Below are positions 36,071 to 42,679 of a DNA stretch of 64,000 nucleotides, in pieces. The position numbers were made by a program, and so were the translations under genes. Within the stretch, counting starts at the first letter, position 1; the number at the start of each line of letters is the position of its first letter. The notes below the pieces were generated by a model. That model saw only the letters and a program-made list of their open reading frames with translations, was not told the DNA's origin and made no database searches. The stretch comes from Pseudonocardia asaccharolytica DSM 44247 = NBRC 16224 (GTDB taxonomy: Bacteria > Actinomycetota > Actinomycetes > Mycobacteriales > Pseudonocardiaceae), in assembly GCF_000423625.1 (NCBI RefSeq), contig NZ_AUII01000004.1:62001-126000 (forward strand). The letters are read 5' to 3'.

Positions 36071-37158
36071 GTACCACCCCTGCACTCGATGCGCCCGTCG
36101 CCGCCCGGCTGTCGACCCTGGACCGGCTGTTACCGGTGTGGATCCTCGCCGCGATGGTGCTGGGTCTGGTCGCCGGCAGGCTCGTGCCCGGGCTGGGCGG
36201 GGCCTTGGACGCGATCGCGATCGACGGCATTTCGCTGCCGATCGCACTCGGCCTGCTGATCATGATGTATCCGGTGCTGGCGAAGGTCCGTTACGACCGG
36301 CTCGACACCGTCACCGCCGACCGGCCGCTGCTGGTCGGCTCGCTGGTGCTGAACTGGGTGCTCGGGCCGGCGCTGATGTTCGCGCTGGCCTGGCTGATGC
36401 TGCCCGACCTGCCCGAATACCGCACCGGGCTGATCATCGTCGGGCTGGCCCGCTGCATCGCGATGGTCATCATCTGGAACGACCTGGCCTGCGGCGACCG
36501 CGAGGCCGCCGCCGTGCTCGTCGCCCTCAACTCGGTGTTCCAGGTGATCGCGTTTGCCGGGCTGGGCTGGTTCTACCTGGATGTGCTGCCCGGCTGGCTC
36601 GGCCTGCCCCAGACCGCGCTGGATGTCTCCGCATGGCAGATCGCCAAGTCGGTCCTGATCTTCCTCGGGATCCCGCTGCTGGCCGGCTACCTGAGCAGGC
36701 GCCTCGGGGAGCGGGCCAAGGGCCGGGAGTGGTACGAGAGCCGCTTCCTGCCGAAGGTCGGGCCGTTCGCCCTCTACGGACTCCTGTTCACCATCGTGAT
36801 CCTGTTCGCGCTGCAGGGCGATGCGATCATCGGCCGGCCGCTCGACGTCGCCCGTATCGCGCTGCCGCTGCTGGCCTACTTCACGATCATGTGGTTCGGC
36901 TCGCTGGTGCTCGGGCGCGCGATCGGGCTCGGCTACGAGCGCGCGACCACCCTCGCGTTCACCGCGGCGGGCAACAACTTCGAGCTGGCCATCGCCGTGG
37001 CCATCGCGACGTTCGGAGTCACCTCGGGGCAGGCGCTGGCCGGGGTGGTCGGCCCGCTCATCGAGGTGCCCGTCCTCGTCGCGCTGGTCTACGTCTCCCT
37101 CGCCGTCCGCCGCCGCTGGTGGGACGGCGTCCCGACCCGATCCGCCCAGGAGTCCTGA
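36067..37158 (+). CDS. acr3: ACR3 family arsenite efflux transporter
   Basis: A protein of 363 aa with ten predicted membrane helices. The family marks are present: LGLLIMMYPVLAKVRYDRLD, the essential Cys in GLARCIAMVIIWNDLACGDR, and AFTAAGNNFELAIAVAIATF. It exports As(III) using the membrane potential. ATG 36067 overlaps the arsR stop and the end overlaps the arsC start by one base, so the three genes form one operon. Confidence 0.95.
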   Translation: MSTTPALDAPVAARLSTLDRLLPVWILAAMVLGLVAGRLVPGLGGALDAIAIDGISLPIALGLLIMMYPVLAKVRYDRLDTVTADRPLLVGSLVLNWVLGPALMFALAWLMLPDLPEYRTGLIIVGLARCIAMVIIWNDLACGDREAAAVLVALNSVFQVIAFAGLGWFYLDVLPGWLGLPQTALDVSAWQIAKSVLIFLGIPLLAGYLSRRLGERAKGREWYESRFLPKVGPFALYGLLFTIVILFALQGDAIIGRPLDVARIALPLLAYFTIMWFGSLVLGRAIGLGYERATTLAFTAAGNNFELAIAVAIATFGVTSGQALAGVVGPLIEVPVLVALVYVSLAVRRRWWDGVPTRSAQES

Positions 37159-37607
37159 TGGCCGGCAAGCCCACCGTCCTGTTCGTCTGCGTGCACAACG
37201 CCGGCCGGTCCCAGATGGCCGCCGCGCTGCTCGCCCACCACGCGGCCGGGGCGGTCGAGGTCCGCTCCGCGGGCTCCGCGCCCGCCGACACGATCAACCC
37301 CACGGTCCGTGAGGTCATGGCCGAACTCGGCATCGACCTGTCCGGGCAGCAGCCCAAGGTGCTCACGACCGACGCGGTGCAGGCCTCCGACGTCGTCATC
37401 AGCATGGGCTGCGGTGACGCCTGCCCGATCTTCCCGGGCAAGCTCTACCTCGACTGGCAGCTCGAGGATCCGGCGGGCAGGAGCATCGAGGAGATCCGGC
37501 CGATCCGCGACGAGATCGACGCGCGAGTCCGGTCGTTGCTGGCCGAGCTCGTTCCTGCCCAGGTCGCCGGCCGGGCGACGGTGATCACCCCGCCCGGACG
37601 GCCGTGA
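37158..37607 (+). CDS. arsC: Arsenate reductase, LMW-phosphatase type
   Basis: A protein of 149 aa. The P-loop FVCVHNAGRSQMAAALL holds the CX5R site near the N-terminus, and SMGCGDACPIFPGKLYLDW gives the other cysteines. This kind reduces arsenate to arsenite with thioredoxin or mycothiol; in actinobacteria mycothiol is common, but the sequence alone does not decide. It is the last gene of arsR-acr3-arsC and overlaps the convergent lipoprotein gene by 23 bp. Confidence 0.93.
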   Translation: MAGKPTVLFVCVHNAGRSQMAAALLAHHAAGAVEVRSAGSAPADTINPTVREVMAELGIDLSGQQPKVLTTDAVQASDVVISMGCGDACPIFPGKLYLDWQLEDPAGRSIEEIRPIRDEIDARVRSLLAELVPAQVAGRATVITPPGRP

Positions 37608-38418
37608 TCGCGAACTCCTCGACGTCGGCGACGTGACCGCCGGTGGACACGACGAGCGTCATCGGCCCGGCTCCGGCATCGGTGAAGGGAACCGTCGCCG
37701 ACCACCGGGCGGACTGGCCGCCCGCGGGCACGCAGCAGAACTCGCCGACCGGGGTGTCCCGGCCCAGTGTCCGGAGCTGCAGCCGCAAGCTCTCGTCGAC
37801 GCCGGTGATCGTGCCGCCCGCCGTCACCGGTGAGGTGACCGGGCTGCCATAGGCCGGGGTGTCCACGACCAGGGTTTCGTCGCGGGTCCCGACGACCTCC
37901 CACGGGGCGTCGAGGCCGTCGCCGAACCGGGCGAGATGCAGCACCGACGCGGTGGTCTCCCGGCCGTTGGGCAGTGCGAAGCCGACACCGACCCACGCAT
38001 CGGCCCCGTTCTCGGTGTAACTCGTGACCCGGTCGATGCCGGTGAAGCCGAGGTAACCCTGGGTGAACCCGAGAGCCGTCGCCTCGGCGTCCAGGTGCCA
38101 GGGCTGCTGACCGCCCGTGCGATGGGCCTCCTGCCAGGCGCGAACCGCGTCGAGGTCCGGGAACGGCCACAACGGCTGGTGGTCGAATGCCGGGACGGTC
38201 GGCGTCGGGCCGCCGGGGCGGTCCGGGGTCGGCGCGGGTGAATCGCTCGGCGCCGTCGTTGACGGGTTTGTGGTGGCCGGCGCAGCGCCCGGGGCGTCGG
38301 TGTCCGGTTGGCCGCAACCCACCGCGACGAGAAGCACCAGCAGCAACGAGATGGGAAGCGCCGAACGCCTCCCCGGTCGGATCCGCACCCCGGTAGCCTG
38401 GCCGAGGGATCTGATCAA
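37585..38418 (-). CDS. Putative lipoprotein of unknown function
   Basis: A protein of up to 277 aa. After an Arg-rich start, SALPISLLLVLLVAVGCG is a lipoprotein signal peptide with a Cys lipobox. A Pro/Thr/Ser-rich linker follows, then a beta-rich domain (GFTQGYLGFTGIDRV, then WSATVPFTDAGAGPMTLVVS) that resembles an immunoglobulin-like extracellular fold. The start may be TTG 38418 or GTG 38388; neither has a good RBS. It is probably anchored outside the membrane. No catalytic motif was seen. Confidence 0.75.
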   Translation of the reverse strand: MIRSLGQATGVRIRPGRRSALPISLLLVLLVAVGCGQPDTDAPGAAPATTNPSTTAPSDSPAPTPDRPGGPTPTVPAFDHQPLWPFPDLDAVRAWQEAHRTGGQQPWHLDAEATALGFTQGYLGFTGIDRVTSYTENGADAWVGVGFALPNGRETTASVLHLARFGDGLDAPWEVVGTRDETLVVDTPAYGSPVTSPVTAGGTITGVDESLRLQLRTLGRDTPVGEFCCVPAGGQSARWSATVPFTDAGAGPMTLVVSTGGHVADVEEFAITAVRAG

Positions 38419-38458
38419 GGGAAGAGGCGATCGGCCCCTTCCCTCGGTCAGGGCCCCT

Positions 38459-38498
38459 GTGAGTGCGTAACAGTGTTAGAACACTGTTACGCACTCAC
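38459..38498. repeat. Dispersed terminator-like palindrome (copy 2)
   Basis: Perfect 19-bp arms, GTGAGTGCGTAACAGTGTT at 38459-38477 and its complement at 38480-38498, flank AG. The core is identical to the palindrome at 30135-30186. The stop codon TAA of the CBS-domain gene lies inside it (Pro-Val-Ser-Ala-stop), so the repeat supplies that gene's 3' end and probably its terminator. Confidence 0.85.
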
Positions 38499-38903
38499 CG
38501 GGGGCTCGAGCAGGACGGCTAGGACGTCGCGCATCGACACCAGGCCGACCATGTCGTCGCCGTCCTTGATCACGATATGCCGCACTCCGGCGTCGAGCAT
38601 CAGCCTGCCGACCGACTCGATGCTGTCCTCGCGCCGGGCGGTCACCAGGTCCGTGGTCATGACGTCCGCGGCCTGACGGGTGTCGAGGTCGCCCCCGGTC
38701 GCCTCGACGGTGACGAGGTCGCGTTCGGAGATCAGCCCGAGCGGCTCGCCCGTCGAGGTGACGACCACGGCGCCGACCTCATCGGCGACGAGCTCCTGGG
38801 CAACCGAACGCAGCGACTCGTCATATCCGACGGTGGCGACCAACTCGGCCATGATCTTCTTCACCGGATCTGCGGGAGTGGCGCTCTCGACCATGGGGGG
38901 CAT
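38487..38903 (-). CDS. CBS-pair domain protein (Hrp1-like)
   Basis: A protein of 138 aa from ATG 38903, with AAGGAGA upstream. Two CBS motifs fill it: SVAQELVADEVGAVVVTSTG with EPLGLISERDLV, and SVGRLMLDAGVRHIVIKDGD with DMVGLVSMRDVL. CBS pairs bind adenine nucleotides. It resembles M. tuberculosis Hrp1 (Rv2626c), a hypoxia-induced dormancy protein. It lies 41 bp after the RafH-like gene on the same strand and probably shares its transcript. Confidence 0.88.
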   Translation of the reverse strand: MPPMVESATPADPVKKIMAELVATVGYDESLRSVAQELVADEVGAVVVTSTGEPLGLISERDLVTVEATGGDLDTRQAADVMTTDLVTARREDSIESVGRLMLDAGVRHIVIKDGDDMVGLVSMRDVLAVLLEPPVSA

Positions 38904-38944
38904 GATGATCTCCTTAGGCGGTTGAGGTTCGTCGACGTCCGGCG

Positions 38945-39718
38945 TCACTCGTCGGCCAGCGGCTCGATCAGCCCGTAGTTGCCGTCGTAGCGGTGGTAGA
39001 GAACGCATCCGCGACCCTGGTCGGCGTCGACGAAGAACAGGAACGGCAACCCGGTCAGGCGCAGCCGCTCGACGGCCTCGGACACCTCGCACCGCGGTGC
39101 GGGATGGGGGCTCAGGGTGATCGGCGTGGTGACCGGGGCGAGCAGATCGGTCCGGCCATCGGCCTGCGCGACCCGGATCTCGCTGCAGCCCGTGCGATAG
39201 ACGACGCTGTCCACCCCGCGGCCGGCCTCACGGAACAGGTGGAAGTCGTAGTCGAGATCGTCCATGTCCGTGATGGCCTCGTCCACGCCGCGGCGGGCGG
39301 GGCTGACCGTCTTGTGCCGCACGATCTCCCGCTCTTCCGGGGGCAGGGAGAGGAAGACGTCGTGGCGCTGTTCGCGGTCCAGCCGGTCGCGGTGGGCCTC
39401 GCGCCCGAGCGCCACCCGTTCGAGGCGGTTGCGGAGACGGTCGACGAGGAGGTCCACGGCCTCACGCGGGGTCGTCGCGTCCGTCTGAACTCGGACGAGC
39501 CTGCCATCGAGATCGATATTGACCTGTGCGGTGACCGGCCGCTCGCGACCCGGGTTGTCATGGCGGACCACACGGACCCGGGCGTGCAGCACCGGCCGAC
39601 CGGTATGGGCAAGCACAGCTTTGATCTTCTTCCGGGCGTAGTCCGGGAGGTCCTCGGCCACCCTGCCCTGCAGCTCGACAACGATCTCCGGCGCTGCGGC
39701 GCTCTCCCTGGTTCGCAT
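38945..39718 (-). CDS. Ribosome hibernation promotion factor (RafH-like)
   Basis: A protein of 257 aa. Residues ~10-105 form the HPF/S30AE domain (EIVVELQGRVAEDLPDYARK, then ARVRVVRHDNPGRERPVTAQ). Two C-terminal S30AE-C type modules follow (DYDFHLFREAGRGVDSVVYR, and LRLTGLPFLFFVDADQGRGC with VLYHRYDGNYGLIEPL). This extended form matches mycobacterial RafH (Rv0079), which binds ribosomes under hypoxia. A DosR-box-like palindrome lies 59-72 bp upstream. With the CBS gene it would make a dormancy operon. Confidence 0.85.
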   Translation of the reverse strand: MRTRESAAAPEIVVELQGRVAEDLPDYARKKIKAVLAHTGRPVLHARVRVVRHDNPGRERPVTAQVNIDLDGRLVRVQTDATTPREAVDLLVDRLRNRLERVALGREAHRDRLDREQRHDVFLSLPPEEREIVRHKTVSPARRGVDEAITDMDDLDYDFHLFREAGRGVDSVVYRTGCSEIRVAQADGRTDLLAPVTTPITLSPHPAPRCEVSEAVERLRLTGLPFLFFVDADQGRGCVLYHRYDGNYGLIEPLADE

Positions 39719-40007
39719 ACGCCCACTCTCCTCGCCGAGCGCGTGCCGGGACAGGGCCGACCGGACCGCCGAGGGCCGGACAGAAGTCCCGACGGGGGTC
39801 GGCGCGGGAGTGCCAGGTGGCTCGCGAGGGGTTTCGACGGGGCAGCGGGGGGCGTGAACCGCCGCCCGAGCCTGGATTCACCGTCGAGGTTCCTGGGTAT
39901 CGGTAGCTGATCTTGAGCGGGTGGTGCCGGTGATGGGGCATGGCTGATCCGCCGGTCTGCCCGGCTCTTCCGCTGGTGGCCTCCGGTCGGGGCCTCGGGG
40001 CGGGTGG
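39719..40007. promoter_or_regulatory. Upstream region of the RafH-like gene with DosR-box-like site
   Basis: On the minus strand the segment at 39777-39790 reads GGGACTTCTGTCCG. It matches the DevR/DosR box pattern (GGGACT, three bases, GTCC) except at the last base. It sits 59-72 bp upstream of the RafH-like ATG, a usual distance. No dosR or dosS gene is in the window. The rest of this 289-bp gap shows no coding frame I trust. Confidence 0.45.
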
Positions 40008-40467
40008 TCAGGCCGTGATGGGGAGGGGATCGTGCAGGGTGTGGCGGAACAGTTCGTCGAGCCCGTCCTCCCAGGGCCAGTCCCGCGGCAGGTGCCGCAC
40101 CAGGCGGTGTGCGGCGCGGGCGAGCCGGGCGGGGACGCCGATGAGGTGGGCGCGGATGGTGCCCTGCTTGACGTAGCCGTAGGTTCGGCGGACGGTGTCG
40201 TCGAGGTCGACGAACGCCACCTTCGCGGCGCCGGCCAGGATCGGGGTCGCCGCGGCGCAGCAGGCCCAGGTCACTGATCGAGTCCGCGCCGCAGATCATC
40301 CCGCCGATCACCGGCAAGACCTTCGCGATGGCGTTCGCGCCGCCCGCAGCCGCGATCGCGACCCGCTCGGCCGGCAGCGCCGGCAGGCCGCACCGGGCGG
40401 CCAGCGCCATCGCCGCCGCCAGGCCCGCGCACGACACGAGATCCGGCTCGTCGAACCGCACCGACAT
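40008..40467 (-). pseudogene. IS1380-family transposase remnant
   Basis: The N-terminal part from 40467 reads SVRFDEPDLVSCAGLAAAMA, then GANAIAKVLPVIGGMICGAD and SISDLGLLRRG. After a frame change the sequence jumps to the middle (KVAFVDLDDTVRRTYGYVKQ) and again to the C-terminus (AHLIGVPARLARAAHRLVRH, LPRDWPWEDG). Most of the DDE catalytic core is gone. No terminal inverted repeats were found by eye. Confidence 0.75.
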
Positions 40468-40585
40468 GACGCGGCGGGCGTGAGAGAGTCGCACTCAACG
40501 GATGCCTTCTGGATGGGACCGATCGGACCTTCAGCAAGCCCTATCGTCCCAATTCAGGAGGGCATTCGTGCGTTACGACGCACCC

Positions 40586-41531
40586 TCACCGACTCATTTC
40601 GACGGTGCATCCAGGCTGAGAGCTCGGGGTGAGCGGACGGATTCCGGTGAACTTGTCCGGATTGCCGATGAGGTGAATATCGACGATTCGCTGCCGGTCG
40701 TCCAGGTCGAGCTGCGCGACGGTATAGGGCCCGGCAGGGGTGAGGAACACGGCAGCGGGTGCGCCGTTCATCTCGTGGTACTCCACCCGGGTGTCGGGGA
40801 GCAGGCCACCGCGCGCCCCGACGAAGAAGCGGGCGACCCGGTCGGCGCCGTGAATCGGATTCCGTGGGGCCCGGACCTTTCCGCCACCATCGACCTTCAG
40901 GGTGGCGTCCGGGGTGAGCAACTGAACCAGTTCGTCGATATCGCCGTTCAGGCAGGCGGCCAGAAACCGCTCGGTGACCGCGCGTCGAAGGTCGGCATCG
41001 GGTTCGAAACGGGGCCGGCGGGCCTGGACGTGCTGCCGGGCCCGGTGGGCGAGCTGCCGGACCGCCGGCTCGCCGCGTCCGAGGAAATCCGCGATCTCGG
41101 CATAGGAGAACGCAAACGCCTCGCGCAGCACGAACACGGCGCGTTCCAGCGGTGAAAGGGTTTCCAACACCACCAGCATCGCGAGCGACACCGATTCCGC
41201 GTACTCGACGTCGTCGCCGTCCTCGGTCGTCAACAGCGGCTCGGTCGTCAACAGCGGCTCGGGCAGCCAGGGCCCGACATACGTCTCGCGACGTGCCCGG
41301 ATCCGGCGTAGCCGGTCGATCGCCAGCCGGGTCACCGTCCGGGCCAGGAACGCGCGGTGCAGCGACCTCGTCGGTGTCGGTCCGCGCCCAGCGCAGCCAC
41401 GCCTCCTGGGTGACGTCCTCGGCCTCGGCGACGCTGCCCAGAATGCGGTACGCGAGGCCGACCAGCAGCCTGCGGTGCGCCGCGAAGGTCGCCGTTGGGT
41501 CGTCCGCTGCAACAGCCCGCTGTTCCGACAT
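40586..41531 (-). pseudogene. ECF41/SigJ-like sigma factor with frameshift
   Basis: ATG 41531 (GAGGGG six bases before) begins SEQRAVAADDP and region 2 (RRLLVGLAYRILGSVAEAED). Near 41360, in a CG-rich run, the frame breaks: PR should continue AFLARTVTRLAIDRLRRI, but two bases are missing. The rest is intact: region 4 (LSPLERAVFVLREAFAFSYA) and a C-terminal SnoaL-like domain (FLAACLNGDIDELVQLLTPD) typical of ECF41. An 18-bp tandem repeat adds EPLLTT to the linker. Both ECF41-type promoters nearby are intact, so the frameshift may be recent or a sequencing error. Confidence 0.8.
41225..41260 (+). repeat. 18-bp tandem duplication within the sigJ-like gene
   Basis: GGTCGTCAACAGCGGCTC occurs twice back to back (41225-41242 and 41243-41260). 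It keeps the frame and duplicates six residues in the linker between sigma regions 2 and 4. Confidence 0.9.
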
Positions 41532-41566
41532 CGTCATCCCCTCGTCGCGATGGCCTCCAACGTGAC

Positions 41567-41593
41567 GACGCGCGGCACGGCCGATGTGTGACA
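41567..41593 (-). promoter_or_regulatory. ECF41-type promoter of the sigJ-like gene
   Basis: On the minus strand TGTCACA (41593-41587), a 16-bp spacer and CGTC (41570-41567) match the promoter reported for ECF41 sigma factors. It lies 36 bp upstream of the sigma gene start, consistent with autoregulation. Confidence 0.65.
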
Positions 41594-41613
41594 TCGGGCG
41601 GTGCGGCAGGCGA

Positions 41614-41641
41614 TGTCACATCCGGAGCGGCTCGATGCGTC
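41614..41641 (+). promoter_or_regulatory. ECF41-type promoter of the doxX-like gene
   Basis: TGTCACA at 41614-41620 and CGTC at 41638-41641 are separated by 17 bp. The site faces the DoxX gene 43 bp downstream and mirrors the promoter of the divergent sigma gene, so the sigma factor probably drives both. Confidence 0.6.
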
Positions 41642-41684
41642 TGGTGGATGACCAATCCAGCGCGCGGAGGAAAGAGGTACCGCC

Positions 41685-42050
41685 GTGAACCTCGCCCTGT
41701 GGGTCTGCCAGGCCCTGCTCGCCGCGATCTTCCTGGCTTCGGGAAGTGCGAAGATCTCCCAGTCCAAGGAGCGGATGCTCGCCACCGGTCAGACCGGGGT
41801 CGCCCCCTTCCCGCTGCCCGTTATCCGGATGACCGCCCTGTGCGAACTGCTCGCCGCGTTCGCGCTGGTCATCCCGTGGGCCACCCGAACCGCCCCGCTG
41901 CTCACGCCGATCGCCGCATGCGGGCTGGCCGTCGTCATGATCGGCGCAGCGATCTCGCACAGCGGCCTGCGGGAGCCACGGAACGTGCTCGTCAACGTCG
42001 GGATCATGGTGGTCTGCGTGTTCGTCGCCTACGGCCGGTTCGCCTTCTGA
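41685..42050 (+). CDS. DoxX family membrane protein
   Basis: A protein of 121 aa from GTG 41685 with a strong GGAGGAAAGAGG RBS. Four membrane helices are visible, with the DoxX pattern ALLAAIFLASGSAKISQSKE and RMTALCELLAAFALVIPWAT. DoxX-type proteins take part in thiol/oxidative stress responses or carry small redox substrates; the reaction here is unknown. It diverges from the ECF41 sigma gene and has its own ECF41-type promoter, as is common for ECF41 targets. Confidence 0.88.
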   Translation: MNLALWVCQALLAAIFLASGSAKISQSKERMLATGQTGVAPFPLPVIRMTALCELLAAFALVIPWATRTAPLLTPIAACGLAVVMIGAAISHSGLREPRNVLVNVGIMVVCVFVAYGRFAF

Positions 42051-42056
42051 ACGCCG

Positions 42057-42383
42057 TCAGGGGAACGACTCGTCGCTGCCCGGTACCGGTCTCGTGTCCG
42101 ACGGCCATGCCCACCGCCGGCGCAGCGGGAACCGGCGCCGCCGCCAGTGGAACACCAGCACCGCGACGGCACCCGCGGCGAAGCCGGAACCCACCTCACC
42201 GAGCGCGAGGCACAATCCGGCGAGGAGTACGGCGAGCACGACGACCGCGTCATATCCGCGACGGAGCCACCGCCTGGTTCTGGCCGACTTCGCTCGCTCC
42301 AGCATGACCGCCAGCCGGGGATCCTCGGCCTGGAGGTGCTGTTCGATCTCCTGCAAGCTCTGCCGTTCCCACCGAGAGAGCAT
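42057..42383 (-). CDS. DUF3040 domain membrane protein
   Basis: A protein of 108 aa. I use the second of two adjacent ATGs (42383), placed five bases after GGGAGG. The N-terminus LSRWERQSLQEIEQHLQAED is the DUF3040 signature. Two membrane helices follow (DAVVVLAVLLAGLCLAL and GSGFAAGAVAVLVFHW), and the tail is basic. The function of DUF3040 is unknown; it is restricted to actinobacteria. It converges on the DoxX gene with a 6-bp gap. Confidence 0.85.
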   Translation of the reverse strand: MLSRWERQSLQEIEQHLQAEDPRLAVMLERAKSARTRRWLRRGYDAVVVLAVLLAGLCLALGEVGSGFAAGAVAVLVFHWRRRRFPLRRRWAWPSDTRPVPGSDESFP

Positions 42384-42679
42384 CATGACCTCCCGACTTC
42401 GCCGCCACCCTCGTTCGCCGCCGGCCTTCACGGGTTGCCCTGCCGGGCCGGGCCCGTAGTCGCTGATCCCAGCCTAGACCCGGTTCGGGGCCCGGATGGG
42501 ATGAGCGTGTCGCCCAGATCAGCGAACCGTAGTGCGGATCCGCACCTGCCCGCACCGCGCGACGGGGCGGGGGCCCGGGTACGCGGAGCGCTACCGCACC
42601 GACCCCGGCGGGCTTCGCCTTCCACGACCCGCGGGCGCTGGACGGGGCGCACGCGCTGCCGAAGTTCTGACCTCGCCCG
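42384..42679. other. Intergenic stretch with an unidentified coding remnant
   Basis: About 295 bp without a gene I can name. Near its right end a plus-strand frame reads FAFHDPRALDGAHALPKF and stops at 42668-42670, with a different frame upstream (GPGYAERYRTDPGG). It looks like the C-terminus of a lost protein, but I do not recognise the family. Confidence 0.35.

Noticed and set aside
41225..41260. Start of a CRISPR array
   Set aside because: There are only two adjacent 18-bp units without spacers, inside a coding frame; this is a simple tandem duplication.
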